Source: an uncultured Prevotella sp.
GTDB lineage: Bacteria > Bacteroidota > Bacteroidia > Bacteroidales > Bacteroidaceae
Direction: 5' to 3'
DNA: 64,000 nt
Assembly: GCA_946402275.1 (NCBI GenBank)
Contig: CAMIVY010000001.1
Span: forward strand, 124,001-188,000
This document shows, piece after piece, positions 48,977 through 56,792 of the stretch; the first letter of the stretch is position 1, and each line of letters opens with the position of its first letter. A program made the translations under genes and the position numbers. The notes below the pieces were generated by a model. The model was not told where the DNA came from. It was given only the letters and a program-made list of their open reading frames with translations, and did not search any database.

Positions 48977-50720
48977 AATTATACACCACATCCACCGTAT
49001 TACCGCTGGAGCCCACAGCCACATTGCTGCCCTTGCCGAAGCACAAGTCACTCAGCCACCATGTCAGTTCCGCAGCACCAAAGCCAAGTCCAGCTCCAGC
49101 TACCACATCATACCAATGGTGATGCTTATTGGCTACACGCTCTATTCCCACGGCCGTTGCTGCTGCATAGCCTGCTATAGGTATCCAAATGCAGTTTTTC
49201 CTAAACTCTTTATCTATCGACCTCGCAGCAGCAAATGCCATAGAAGCATGACCCGACGGGAACGACTTGTTATCCGAGTGGTCAGGCCTTTCCACCTTAA
49301 TCATCGCCTTCAATGCCGTCTTCGCTCCAAAGGCTACAACCACCGATGCACCCGTATTCACAATGAACCTCGGCCAGTTATGACCTTCCTTAAATCCATC
49401 ATTCCGTGATTTCTTAATTCCAGGCTTATACCACGTATTAAGCCCTAGGTCATACTGCACACCGACATTCAAGTCAAACCAGCCGTTGCTGTTAGAGGAA
49501 GCCCCAGTAATATACTTCCCCATGAAGCTACCCGTTGTCACCTGATAGGCGACATCAGCATAAAGACTCAACCGGTCATTCAATTTATAGGTATTCTCAA
49601 TACCTAAGCCCAATAATGGAGAAACGTCCCCTAAGTCGAAATTACTATCCAATCCGGCACGAGGGAATATAATAGCGTTCCATTTCCTGTTGCTATCATA
49701 TACGCCAAAGAAATTGTGGAGATTCAGGAACACATCCATATAGGCTGCACCCCAGCCACCTGCCTTATGATTACTGCCAGGATTATCGTCCGCATCAATC
49801 CAACTCATGCGGTTGTTTCCTATCAGTCCGTTTTGCCAGTTAAAACTACCACGGAGGCCGATTTCAGGCGTAAACCATTTTCCAAATCCAAGATTGACAC
49901 CGAAACTGCTGCCATTAGGGAACACATGCGAGAAATTAGCCCCGTAAGGATTTAGCAGCGACATGCCTAAACCAGCTTGCACAAACCAGTTGTCCCAAAA
50001 GGAATTAGTAACCACTGCTTTTTCTTTGAATGATGGCAGTGCTGTAGCTTTTTGAAATTTATTTTTCCCTAAGTCGAGTTGCACTCCAACTGTGAAATCC
50101 AGGAATCCATTACTTCCAGATCCTTGACCAGAACGAAATCCCAGTGCACTGGATATGACTTGACAAGTGACATCACCGTACAGACGCCATCTGTCGTTTA
50201 GTCGATAGGTGTTATTGATACCTATTCCTAATACGGGTGATCCATCATGAGTACCTAGATTGATAAGCGCGCCCATTCGAGGATAAACACTCAGATTCCA
50301 TTTCCTTTCCGGACTGTATTCACCTATCAGATTGTGCATATTAAACATCACATCTGCCGAAAAGACCAAATAGCCTCCATTATCTGGATTTGCTTTTCCT
50401 AACCATGTAGCATAATCGTTTTTCAGAATACCATTTTCCCATTTTATGTTTCCACGCAAACCGAAATCCGGCGTAAACCACTTTCCCAATCCAACATTTA
50501 TACCAAATGACTTTCCATTTGGGAAAACATCTTTGACATCTTTACCATACGCCATCAGTAATGACATATCAGCACCAGCCTGCACATACCAATTATCCCA
50601 AACAGAGTTTGTAACAACAGCACTCGAATCGTTCAGAATCTCATTTTGTGCTACTACTGAAAGATTGCAAGATGCAATCCATAAAATAATAAAAACTATA
50701 TATCTTATTCTCTTCGACAT
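48972..50720 (-). CDS. double beta-barrel plus PAP2 phosphatase fusion
   Basis: The product has 582 residues with a signal peptide (MSKRIRYIVFIILWIASCNL, then SVVAQN). Two homologous outer-membrane-barrel-like units follow: VTNSVWDNWYVQAGADMSLL (about residue 36) and VTNSFWDNWFVQAGLGMSLL (about residue 225), each ending in a strand like FTVGVQLDLG. The C-terminal 150 residues are a PAP2/LpxE-type lipid phosphatase: KVERPDHSDNKSFPSGHASM and GIERVANKHHHWYDVVAG carry the K-x6-RP, PSGH and R-x5-H-x3-D motifs. A barrel joined to PAP2 suggests dephosphorylation of a lipid, such as lipid A or a lipid carrier, in the periplasm or at the outer membrane. Confidence 0.8.
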   Translation of the reverse strand: MSKRIRYIVFIILWIASCNLSVVAQNEILNDSSAVVTNSVWDNWYVQAGADMSLLMAYGKDVKDVFPNGKSFGINVGLGKWFTPDFGLRGNIKWENGILKNDYATWLGKANPDNGGYLVFSADVMFNMHNLIGEYSPERKWNLSVYPRMGALINLGTHDGSPVLGIGINNTYRLNDRWRLYGDVTCQVISSALGFRSGQGSGSNGFLDFTVGVQLDLGKNKFQKATALPSFKEKAVVTNSFWDNWFVQAGLGMSLLNPYGANFSHVFPNGSSFGVNLGFGKWFTPEIGLRGSFNWQNGLIGNNRMSWIDADDNPGSNHKAGGWGAAYMDVFLNLHNFFGVYDSNRKWNAIIFPRAGLDSNFDLGDVSPLLGLGIENTYKLNDRLSLYADVAYQVTTGSFMGKYITGASSNSNGWFDLNVGVQYDLGLNTWYKPGIKKSRNDGFKEGHNWPRFIVNTGASVVVAFGAKTALKAMIKVERPDHSDNKSFPSGHASMAFAAARSIDKEFRKNCIWIPIAGYAAATAVGIERVANKHHHWYDVVAGAGLGFGAAELTWWLSDLCFGKGSNVAVGSSGNTVDVVYNF

Positions 50721-50732
50721 TTCTTTTACATC

Positions 50733-51275
50733 TTACTTCTGTAGTATATCCACCTCAGCCAAAGGCTCAAACTTACCATCCTTCATCTCCAGAATCACGG
50801 AACCAGACTCCAAAGCCCTCACCGTATGCCACTGACCAGCCGGAATATTCAAAGCCACCACTTGCCCATTGGGCGAAAGCTCGATCTCTTGAACTTTTTG
50901 AACTCTTGGAGCAGCGAGAGCAGAGTCATGCTCGCATGAACTTTGCCGAGTCGCGTCAAGAGTGGGCGGAGCCAACATTGAACTCTTTGAACTGTCCCTC
51001 ACCTCTCCGCTCGAACTCTGATCGCTCGCAAAGCGAGAACCCTCATCTCTCAACTCTTGGTAGTACTCCCAAACAAGCCTGCCTCTCAAACACACTACTG
51101 TTTCGGAAGTATGTCTATGCCGATGTATGGGCAGCGGACTCCCCGGCTCTATGGCGTTCAGCATCCGCTGGCTCTGGTCATCCGCACTGTTGCGCAGATC
51201 CAAATTCATTCTCAACCGAGGACTCGCCTTAGCCTGTTCGGTCAGATTATCCAGTATCGCTTGTGTAATCTTCAT
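50733..51275 (-). CDS. WbuC-family cupin with an in-frame repeat insertion
   Basis: The product has 180 residues. The start (MKITQAILDNLTEQAKASPR), the cupin motif IHRHRHTSETVVCLRGRLV and the end QVVALNIPAGQWHTVRALES are normal WbuC sequence. Between YYQEL (about residue 74) and VQEIELSPNG (about residue 127) there are about 50 extra residues (DEGSRFASDQSSSGEVRD and on). They are encoded by CTTGAAC words and covarying-hairpin pieces at about 50893-51050. The insertion keeps the frame and has no stop, so the protein may still be made, with a loop inserted between two cupin strands. It ends 13 bp before the PAP2 fusion gene begins on the same strand. Confidence 0.8.
   Translation of the reverse strand: MKITQAILDNLTEQAKASPRLRMNLDLRNSADDQSQRMLNAIEPGSPLPIHRHRHTSETVVCLRGRLVWEYYQELRDEGSRFASDQSSSGEVRDSSKSSMLAPPTLDATRQSSCEHDSALAAPRVQKVQEIELSPNGQVVALNIPAGQWHTVRALESGSVILEMKDGKFEPLAEVDILQK
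50893..51050. repeat. composite repeat insertion inside the cupin gene
   Basis: It holds CTTTTTGAACTCTTGGA, the hairpin TCATGCTCGCATGA (50926-50939) followed by TTGCCGAGTCGCG, and a distal CGCTCGAACTCTGATCG. The parts match three different repeat families seen elsewhere in the window. Confidence 0.75.
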
Positions 51276-51336
51276 AAAAATAAAAGTTCAAAATGTTTAA
51301 GGTGTTTAAGGATTTAAGGGTTTAAGGCACTTCGCG

Positions 51337-51756
51337 CTAGTCCTCTTGAACTTTTGAACCATTAAACTCTTTAAACTTCGCTCCAGCGAACTCACTGGTG
51401 CGAATCTCCTTTATAAAATTCATTATGCCAGCTGAAAGCTTGCGGCATTCTGTATATAGTTCATCGTATTCTTCTTTGGTCAAGTAACCAAGGTCGTTAG
51501 CTCTGATAAGCTGAGAGCGGACTTCGCCACAAGAGCCTTTAGCTATGTATAAGAAGTTCATGAATTCTTTATTTCCACCTCCTTCAACCCCTTCTGCTAT
51601 GTTATCCATGATAGATCCCGCTGCTGCACGGATTTGCTGAACAAAACGAGTGTCGTATTTGAACTCACCCCTTTGAGTGATTGGATAAATTTTCTTGGAA
51701 AGCTCACGTGCTTTCTGAAAGATAGCAAGCTCCTCAAAATCTCGTACTACGCTCAT
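51337..51756 (-). CDS. four-helix-bundle protein (S23/IVP family)
   Basis: The product has 139 residues. It follows the four-helix-bundle family: MSVVRDFEELAIFQKARELS at the start, FVQQIRAAAGSIMDNIAEGV near residue 38 and SCGEVRSQLIRANDLGYLTK near residue 74. The family's usual length is about 120; the last 17 residues (GAKFKEFNGSKVQED) are read from CTTGAAC-type repeat words and are probably an extension gained when the repeat replaced the original stop. The function is unknown. It is a different branch from the copies at 8800 and 27660. Confidence 0.85.
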   Translation of the reverse strand: MSVVRDFEELAIFQKARELSKKIYPITQRGEFKYDTRFVQQIRAAAGSIMDNIAEGVEGGGNKEFMNFLYIAKGSCGEVRSQLIRANDLGYLTKEEYDELYTECRKLSAGIMNFIKEIRTSEFAGAKFKEFNGSKVQED

Positions 51757-51775
51757 TTTATTCGCTTTGTAAGTC

Positions 51776-51974
51776 AGTTTAAAAAATTTAATATGTTTAA
51801 AGGGTTTAAGGCGCTTTGAGCTTTTCCTCTTAAACTTCTTGAACCATTAAACCACTTGAACTCTTGTTTCTTGAACTTCTTGAACTCTTGAACCCTTGAA
51901 CTTCTTGAACCCTTGAACCCTTGAACTCTTGAACCCTTGAACCCTTGAACTCTTGAACCCTTGAACTCTTGAAC
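51776..51974. repeat. CTTGAAC-word tract
   Basis: 51840-51974 is almost pure CTTGAACCCTTGAACTCTTG in changing order. A minus-strand frame reads it as VQGFKGSRVQEFK repeats, which I do not count as a gene. It ends at the stop codon of the PIG-L gene. Confidence 0.85.
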
Positions 51975-51975
51975 C

Positions 51976-52653
51976 CTAATACTTCCTAAGTACCACTTCA
52001 AACGACTCCGCATAGTTCACACCCCACTGGCTACCACGAACAGCAGCAAGGCCGCTGATATACTCTGCAGAACGAGGGTGCGGATAAGGACGCATCACGC
52101 CACGATACATGCCCAGGGCCTTTATCTTGGCATCTACGCCCTCTTTCCCCACTTCCACAAAGCAGTTGGGGTTAAACGTCTGCATGGCATTGTTAATCTT
52201 CCACTCCGTGCAGCTGGGCACCTCCATATACCAGAACTCCTTTACGCGCTTCACCTCCGGCCTGCGCTGGAACAGACGTATCGCCTCCTGGCACGCCATC
52301 GACGTCTGCAGGTGGTCGTTGTTAGTATCCGCAGGATGATGTGTGATGATAATGTCCGGCTCACTCTCCTTGATGGCACCCTCGATGAACTGCACCAGCT
52401 GCAGATGCGGCACCGTGTTCATCTCGATGTTCGGGAACGTGCCCTCATACTCCTTGTTCACCCCGATATATTTCAATGCCGCATGCGTATCATCATCCAG
52501 CTCCTTGTCATCCGGACGGAACGCACGTGCCTTGGCTTCCGTGCACATGATACACACATCCACCTGGTCACCATTGTGAGCCCATTTCCATATCGATGCT
52601 CCTGCACCCAGCACCTCATCATCCGGGTGCGCCACTACGATTAAGTATTTCAT
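51976..52653 (-). CDS. PIG-L (LmbE) family deacetylase
   Basis: The product has 225 residues and is a zinc-dependent N-acetyl deacetylase of the LmbE/PIG-L fold. The start MKYLIVVAHPDDEVLGAGAS holds the AHPDDE zinc motif, and IIITHHPADTNNDHLQTSMA near residue 103 has the further histidines. RPYPHPRS and EYISGLAAVRGSQWGVNYAE near the end match the branch that acts on sugars linked to nucleotides, lipids or thiols. The substrate is not clear; in relatives such genes accompany surface polysaccharide loci. I start at the ATG at 52653; the longer frame has no support. The end meets a CTTGAAC-word tract. Confidence 0.88.
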   Translation of the reverse strand: MKYLIVVAHPDDEVLGAGASIWKWAHNGDQVDVCIMCTEAKARAFRPDDKELDDDTHAALKYIGVNKEYEGTFPNIEMNTVPHLQLVQFIEGAIKESEPDIIITHHPADTNNDHLQTSMACQEAIRLFQRRPEVKRVKEFWYMEVPSCTEWKINNAMQTFNPNCFVEVGKEGVDAKIKALGMYRGVMRPYPHPRSAEYISGLAAVRGSQWGVNYAESFEVVLRKY

Positions 52654-52794
52654 ATTCTTTTCTTTAGTTATATACTTCTGTTTTCTCGCCACTTTTCTCG
52701 CCACGTGGCGAGATTTGTTATCAGTTGACCTAAAAACGTCAACGGGTTATTGACGATTTCAAATTTACGATTTTTATTGACTCCGATAAATCCA

Positions 52795-52905
52795 CCGCTT
52801 CAGGCACATTTGCGGTCAAGCCCGCAAAAGAGCCTTCCGCTCCCCGCACAGAGAGGCTGCCCGCCAGGGCGTGCGCCCACTCTGTCTTTCCTGCCCGCAC
52901 GCTAA
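52795..52905. repeat. 110-bp GC-rich interspersed element, copy 3
   Basis: The fullest copy: CAGGCACATTTGCGG, TCAAGCCCGCAAAAGAGCC, TTCCGCTCCCCGCACAGAGA, GGGCGTGCGCCCACTCTG and TCTTTCCTGCCC. ACAGAG pairs with CTCTGT around an inner GGGC/GCCC hairpin. It ends at the stop codon of the HA gene. Confidence 0.75.
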
Positions 52906-53132
52906 GCGTACTGATTCACGTGCTTATACCTCTCTCCTAATTTCAATAGCTCGTTGAACCTCTCTATTCTGTCTGGTTTCAACTCACCGGCATTAAGCAA
53001 TTTCTGCTGGTGTTTCCACCAGTTTCTCATACCTCTTTCTTCATATACGAACTTTGATGGCCGCCTTTTGTTGGCTTCCATAAAGTCCATAACTTCTTTC
53101 CATTGTACCAACCAACGTTCATCTTGGGTCAT
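52902..53132 (-). CDS. small helicase-associated (HA) domain protein, copy 3
   Basis: The product has 76 residues (MTQDERWLVQWKEVMDFMEA, NKRRPSK, ending RYKHVNQYA). It is about half identical to the copies at 8538 and 27398 and shows the same three-helix HA pattern with conserved tryptophans. It stands alone between a GC-rich element and the six-gene cluster, in the same orientation. That the small HA genes recur next to defence genes in this window suggests a linked role or shared mobility, but there is no direct evidence. Confidence 0.6.
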   Translation of the reverse strand: MTQDERWLVQWKEVMDFMEANKRRPSKFVYEERGMRNWWKHQQKLLNAGELKPDRIERFNELLKLGERYKHVNQYA

Positions 53133-53160
53133 AAAAGCATTCTTTTTTCCTGCCCGCTAT

Positions 53161-54102
53161 TTAACTTTTCCTTGACAATTCAGAACTATTCCTAAAGCAT
53201 TCACTATACATCCGTACCATGAATTGTGATTCATCATCCAATTCATCGTACACATACTTTGCTTCTGGATATGCCTTAAGGAAATCCATGATATAGACAC
53301 TCATTATCGCAATCATTTGCGTGAGTGCTGTGTCATTCAATTCGCCAATCGCTCCTTCTTTGTATGCTTCATGAAACTGTATCAACCCAAGGTATGAAGG
53401 ATGCGCCATGTTGCACGCATACCTATACACGCCGTGAAGGGCATCTGTATTCAACAGGCAATAGTCTCGAACTTGATCCCATCCTACATGAGCGATCATC
53501 TTTCCTTCCTTAGTAAATACTATCTGATACTCACCTTTCTTGAAAATCGTTTCCTCCAATTTGGTCTTCTCGCCATCTGAAAGCGACTGATATAGAGCCG
53601 TATTCTGGATTTCCTTTCTACAACACTCAATATCCAGCCTTGTTTCTGTTGTCTCTTCGGGGTAACGTGTAAGAGCCTCTTCTGTAAATGCCTTCAATCT
53701 ATTAATCTGGGCAGCTGCCACATACGCATTCTCCAGGATTATTCTCTTGTCATCAGTATCAGGAATTAGAAACAGAAGTTCAAACGCACATAACTGTTCG
53801 TATGCAGCTCTCACAATGGTGAATAAAACCGTGTGGTCAGCCTGACTATTCAACGTAATATTACCATTTCTGTGGCTATACCCATCCAGCAACAGTCTCA
53901 TAGACTTCCCCTTAGTAAACATCATTTGCAGGGATGACGTCATCTGCGCTCTGAATTGAGATTTAAAGCCCACACTCCCCAACTCCATCATAACCTTGAA
54001 ATAGAAATCAACCATATAGTCAAGGTATTCAAATCTGTCATCAGGACATTGGGGTTTTAGCATTCTTCTAAACCAAGGATTTTCAATTGTTCCGTTGTTC
54101 AT
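53161..54102 (-). CDS. unrecognised helical protein, last gene of the six-gene cluster
   Basis: The product has 313 residues and is predicted all-helical and soluble. Notable stretches are VRAAYEQLCAFELLFLIPDT near residue 108, LNTDALHGVYRYACNMAHPS near residue 215 and MIAIMSVYIMDFLKAYPEAK. The pattern R-x2-YE...H-x-S/AHPS resembles DUF5677/HEPN-like or AbiV-like proteins with dispersed Arg and His residues, but I cannot assign it firmly. Its start lies 6 bp after the nuclease gene at 54109, so it is translated with the cluster. Confidence 0.5.
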   Translation of the reverse strand: MNNGTIENPWFRRMLKPQCPDDRFEYLDYMVDFYFKVMMELGSVGFKSQFRAQMTSSLQMMFTKGKSMRLLLDGYSHRNGNITLNSQADHTVLFTIVRAAYEQLCAFELLFLIPDTDDKRIILENAYVAAAQINRLKAFTEEALTRYPEETTETRLDIECCRKEIQNTALYQSLSDGEKTKLEETIFKKGEYQIVFTKEGKMIAHVGWDQVRDYCLLNTDALHGVYRYACNMAHPSYLGLIQFHEAYKEGAIGELNDTALTQMIAIMSVYIMDFLKAYPEAKYVYDELDDESQFMVRMYSECFRNSSELSRKS

Positions 54103-54108
54103 AACAAA

Positions 54109-55488
54109 TCACTCTGGTATCTTCACCATCAAGATTGCCTGATTATTATACTCTTCGCCTAGATGACCAAGACATTCTGCCTTGAAATGATGTATCTCCC
54201 TTGGTTCTTCTCCATCTTTGAATACCTTCAGGTTGGTGTGCATCTCTATAGAGGCAATCTTTTCCACATCAAGAAAGTACTCATGGAGTGATTGATTATT
54301 GTAATCAGCAATAAATCCTCTCATAATATTGTCTAGAAACCACTCTGTATGAGCCTTATCAATATTTGGAGAAAATGTTCCCTTAGGACTCCTATAACGA
54401 GTAATGGCCTTGTCCTCATTAATTGCGTAGGCCAATGCAGACGGGGAATGCTTCATAAGAAATAAACACTCCTCAACATTTTCCTCGGGGACCTGTATGT
54501 TGCATTGTATTTCTTTTATTCGACAAAGTAGTGATTCGTTGATATGTTCTTTATAATACCTCGTCGACATAATTTTTGTAGTAGCAGTGCCTTGCAGAAT
54601 AAAGCGGTAAAACTCAATGAAGTCAATATCCCTTTCCTCTATTACAGTCACAGGTTTATTGTCTGCACATTTTAAAAATGGGATAGCCTTTATACCCTCC
54701 TCAACTTCAGTATACGTTACATTAAAACCATCTCTTATCACATTAATCCAATCAACGGTTTCTTGTATTGTATGACCCTCATCAAGATTATGGCTCAATA
54801 TGAGCGAACGAATAAACGAACGTCTTTGAATCGCTTCAAACTCCTCTTTAATATCAACGAATAAGCGCGAGTCTGTTTGGGTTACAATCATATCTCTAAA
54901 GCCCGTCAACTTCTCATCTTCAACGTTGGATAAATCATCTTTAAGAATTGTATATTCACCGTTAGGAAAACGTAGATACCAATAGAAACAATTCTCATAA
55001 TATATTATGCTTGTATCCACTATGTCCTTTCTAGAATACTGCCCGATTATATCCTCCACTTGCGTTCGAGACATCATTGGATGAACTGATTGAATCTGCC
55101 CCAACAACTCCTCATTGGTAATAAGACTGATGAAGTTCTCTGTTTTCAAATCTTTGTAAGAGCCCAGCACATAGCCATTGGCTCCGCTCAAAGCAATCAT
55201 CAGTCCATACGTCATCTGGTTTTTTCGTTGCTCAAGGTATACCTTACCTATGAACTTGAGCCAATCATTCATTGACACGAGGTCATTCCTTGCCTTACAT
55301 TCGCAAATCAAGCATATGTCGCCACCTATAGGTTCTTTCTTCGTGGCCACAACGTCCAATTCACTACCTCCAGAACTGATTTCATTACAGGATATAGTAT
55401 AACCCATATTTTTCAGAATGGCAGCAGTCAACGCCTCAAGTTGAGCCCCCTTGTCATCAGAATTTTTACCGTATATAAAGACCTTCAT
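54109..55488 (-). CDS. Mrr-like restriction endonuclease-fold protein
   Basis: The product has 459 residues. Residues 12-70 show the Mrr/PD-(D/E)XK nuclease core: KGAQLEALTAAILKNMGYTI, then SGGSELDVVAT with the catalytic Asp (about 46), and CLICECKARND with the E-x-K pair (about 64-66). The rest has no domain that I can name; a segment near residue 190 (YWYLRFPNGEYTILKDDLSN) is beta-rich. In this cluster it could be the DNA-cutting effector. It ends 6 bp before the 313-residue gene and starts 13 bp after the PIN gene's stop, so all are in one operon. Confidence 0.7.
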   Translation of the reverse strand: MKVFIYGKNSDDKGAQLEALTAAILKNMGYTISCNEISSGGSELDVVATKKEPIGGDICLICECKARNDLVSMNDWLKFIGKVYLEQRKNQMTYGLMIALSGANGYVLGSYKDLKTENFISLITNEELLGQIQSVHPMMSRTQVEDIIGQYSRKDIVDTSIIYYENCFYWYLRFPNGEYTILKDDLSNVEDEKLTGFRDMIVTQTDSRLFVDIKEEFEAIQRRSFIRSLILSHNLDEGHTIQETVDWINVIRDGFNVTYTEVEEGIKAIPFLKCADNKPVTVIEERDIDFIEFYRFILQGTATTKIMSTRYYKEHINESLLCRIKEIQCNIQVPEENVEECLFLMKHSPSALAYAINEDKAITRYRSPKGTFSPNIDKAHTEWFLDNIMRGFIADYNNQSLHEYFLDVEKIASIEMHTNLKVFKDGEEPREIHHFKAECLGHLGEEYNNQAILMVKIPE

Positions 55489-55501
55489 ATAACCTAACGG
55501 A

Positions 55502-56788
55502 TTATTTGGTTAATGAATTTATGCTTTCTGGGACTCTTTCAAACAATTCTGTTCGATAATAACTAGCCTCCTCCAATGTACAAATTACCTTATGACACTT
55601 TGGGCAGATAATATCTTCTTTCTTCTTATTACTGCTCCCATAATCATATTCATAGACTATCACCTCCGTTTTACAATGCGGACATACTTCATGGTCAATC
55701 TCAAAATCCTCGTCATCATCATATTCTGTCCTTCCGGTCGATACGATGGATTCCATAATCTCGGAACGTGACATATCCGCATCATTATTGATGGTCTCCA
55801 ATTCCATCTCTTCATCTACATATAAATATTCCAAGGTCACAGGTATCCGAATACGACCTTCAAGGTAGTCTGTCACCTTTTCATCTATAAAGAACCAACG
55901 ACCGTCTTCCGAATCATAATAACCCGTATCATAATCAGGGTGGCTAACCACTATAGATGCAGTGATATAGGCATAAGTCTTATAGAACAGACTCCCATCC
56001 TCTTTCCCTATCCATCGGAAAGGATCATCCCAGTCTATTTCTATTTTGTTTATATAACTCCCGTGAATATCCTCTATAAGCAGGTGGTTGATATAGAGCG
56101 TATCGTCATCGTACTGTTCATACACCCATTCCTGAATATTCTTCTCTATAAGCTCCCTTGATTTCTCGAAAACTGTTCTTAGTTTTTCCTGAGAAACCAT
56201 CTTCTCATATTCCTCAAGTGAAGCGACGAAGTCAGAAAGATCCTTATACTCCAACCGCACACTCTTATAACTCTTCATATCCGGATCGACAGCCAATACA
56301 AAGCACTTGTCATCGTGCATCATGCACCAATCTTCCAACTGCTTTAGTACAATTGCGTCAGGGAATTCATACTTTTTCTTTTCTGAGAATGGAGGCCTTA
56401 ATGCTTTGTAGTCTTCTACAATAGCAACGAAATCCAAATCTTTCCGTATAGGTAATCTTTCTATATTGGCTAATTTAAGATATTTGTCAAGTTCTGATTC
56501 AACACAAGCAATCAAAGACTCCACTGTAACTTCCATCAGCTTCTCTATATGCGGTCTAAGGCCTGATAGCGCGTACATATAAGAAGGCTTTAGCTTTTCT
56601 ACTTGTTTTGTTCCATTATGTTTCTCCACCTCTTCCGCCAAATGACGACGTATCTCATGCTCTGTAATATCAGGCATAAGGATATGAATCTTTTCTTCTC
56701 TTGCGGCTTCAAAAATGGTTGCTATGCTTTTCCCTTTTACAAAGCCCTCCGCCACAAACACGGAAGTATCAATAAAGACATTAATCAT
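55502..56788 (-). CDS. PIN-domain (DUF4935-like) nuclease with C-terminal zinc ribbon
   Basis: The product has 428 residues. Residues 1-180 form a PIN domain: VFIDTSVFVAEGF at the start with the first Asp, PDITEHEIRRHL near residue 39, YEFPDAIVLKQLEDW near residue 150 and FVLAVDPDMKSY near residue 172 with the further acidic residues. PIN proteins usually cut RNA. A beta-rich middle (residues 240-350) and a zinc ribbon (CPHC near residue 375 and CPKC near residue 401) follow. That combination suggests recognition of a nucleic acid or protein partner. The HD-hydrolase gene lies 4 bp upstream. Confidence 0.75.
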   Translation of the reverse strand: MINVFIDTSVFVAEGFVKGKSIATIFEAAREEKIHILMPDITEHEIRRHLAEEVEKHNGTKQVEKLKPSYMYALSGLRPHIEKLMEVTVESLIACVESELDKYLKLANIERLPIRKDLDFVAIVEDYKALRPPFSEKKKYEFPDAIVLKQLEDWCMMHDDKCFVLAVDPDMKSYKSVRLEYKDLSDFVASLEEYEKMVSQEKLRTVFEKSRELIEKNIQEWVYEQYDDDTLYINHLLIEDIHGSYINKIEIDWDDPFRWIGKEDGSLFYKTYAYITASIVVSHPDYDTGYYDSEDGRWFFIDEKVTDYLEGRIRIPVTLEYLYVDEEMELETINNDADMSRSEIMESIVSTGRTEYDDDEDFEIDHEVCPHCKTEVIVYEYDYGSSNKKKEDIICPKCHKVICTLEEASYYRTELFERVPESINSLTK

Positions 56789-56792
56789 TATT

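Noticed and set aside
51774..52013. 79-codon minus-strand frame with VQGFKGSR repeats.
   Set aside because: It is a translation of the CTTGAAC-word tract and overlaps the end of the PIG-L gene; no evidence of coding beyond the lack of stops.
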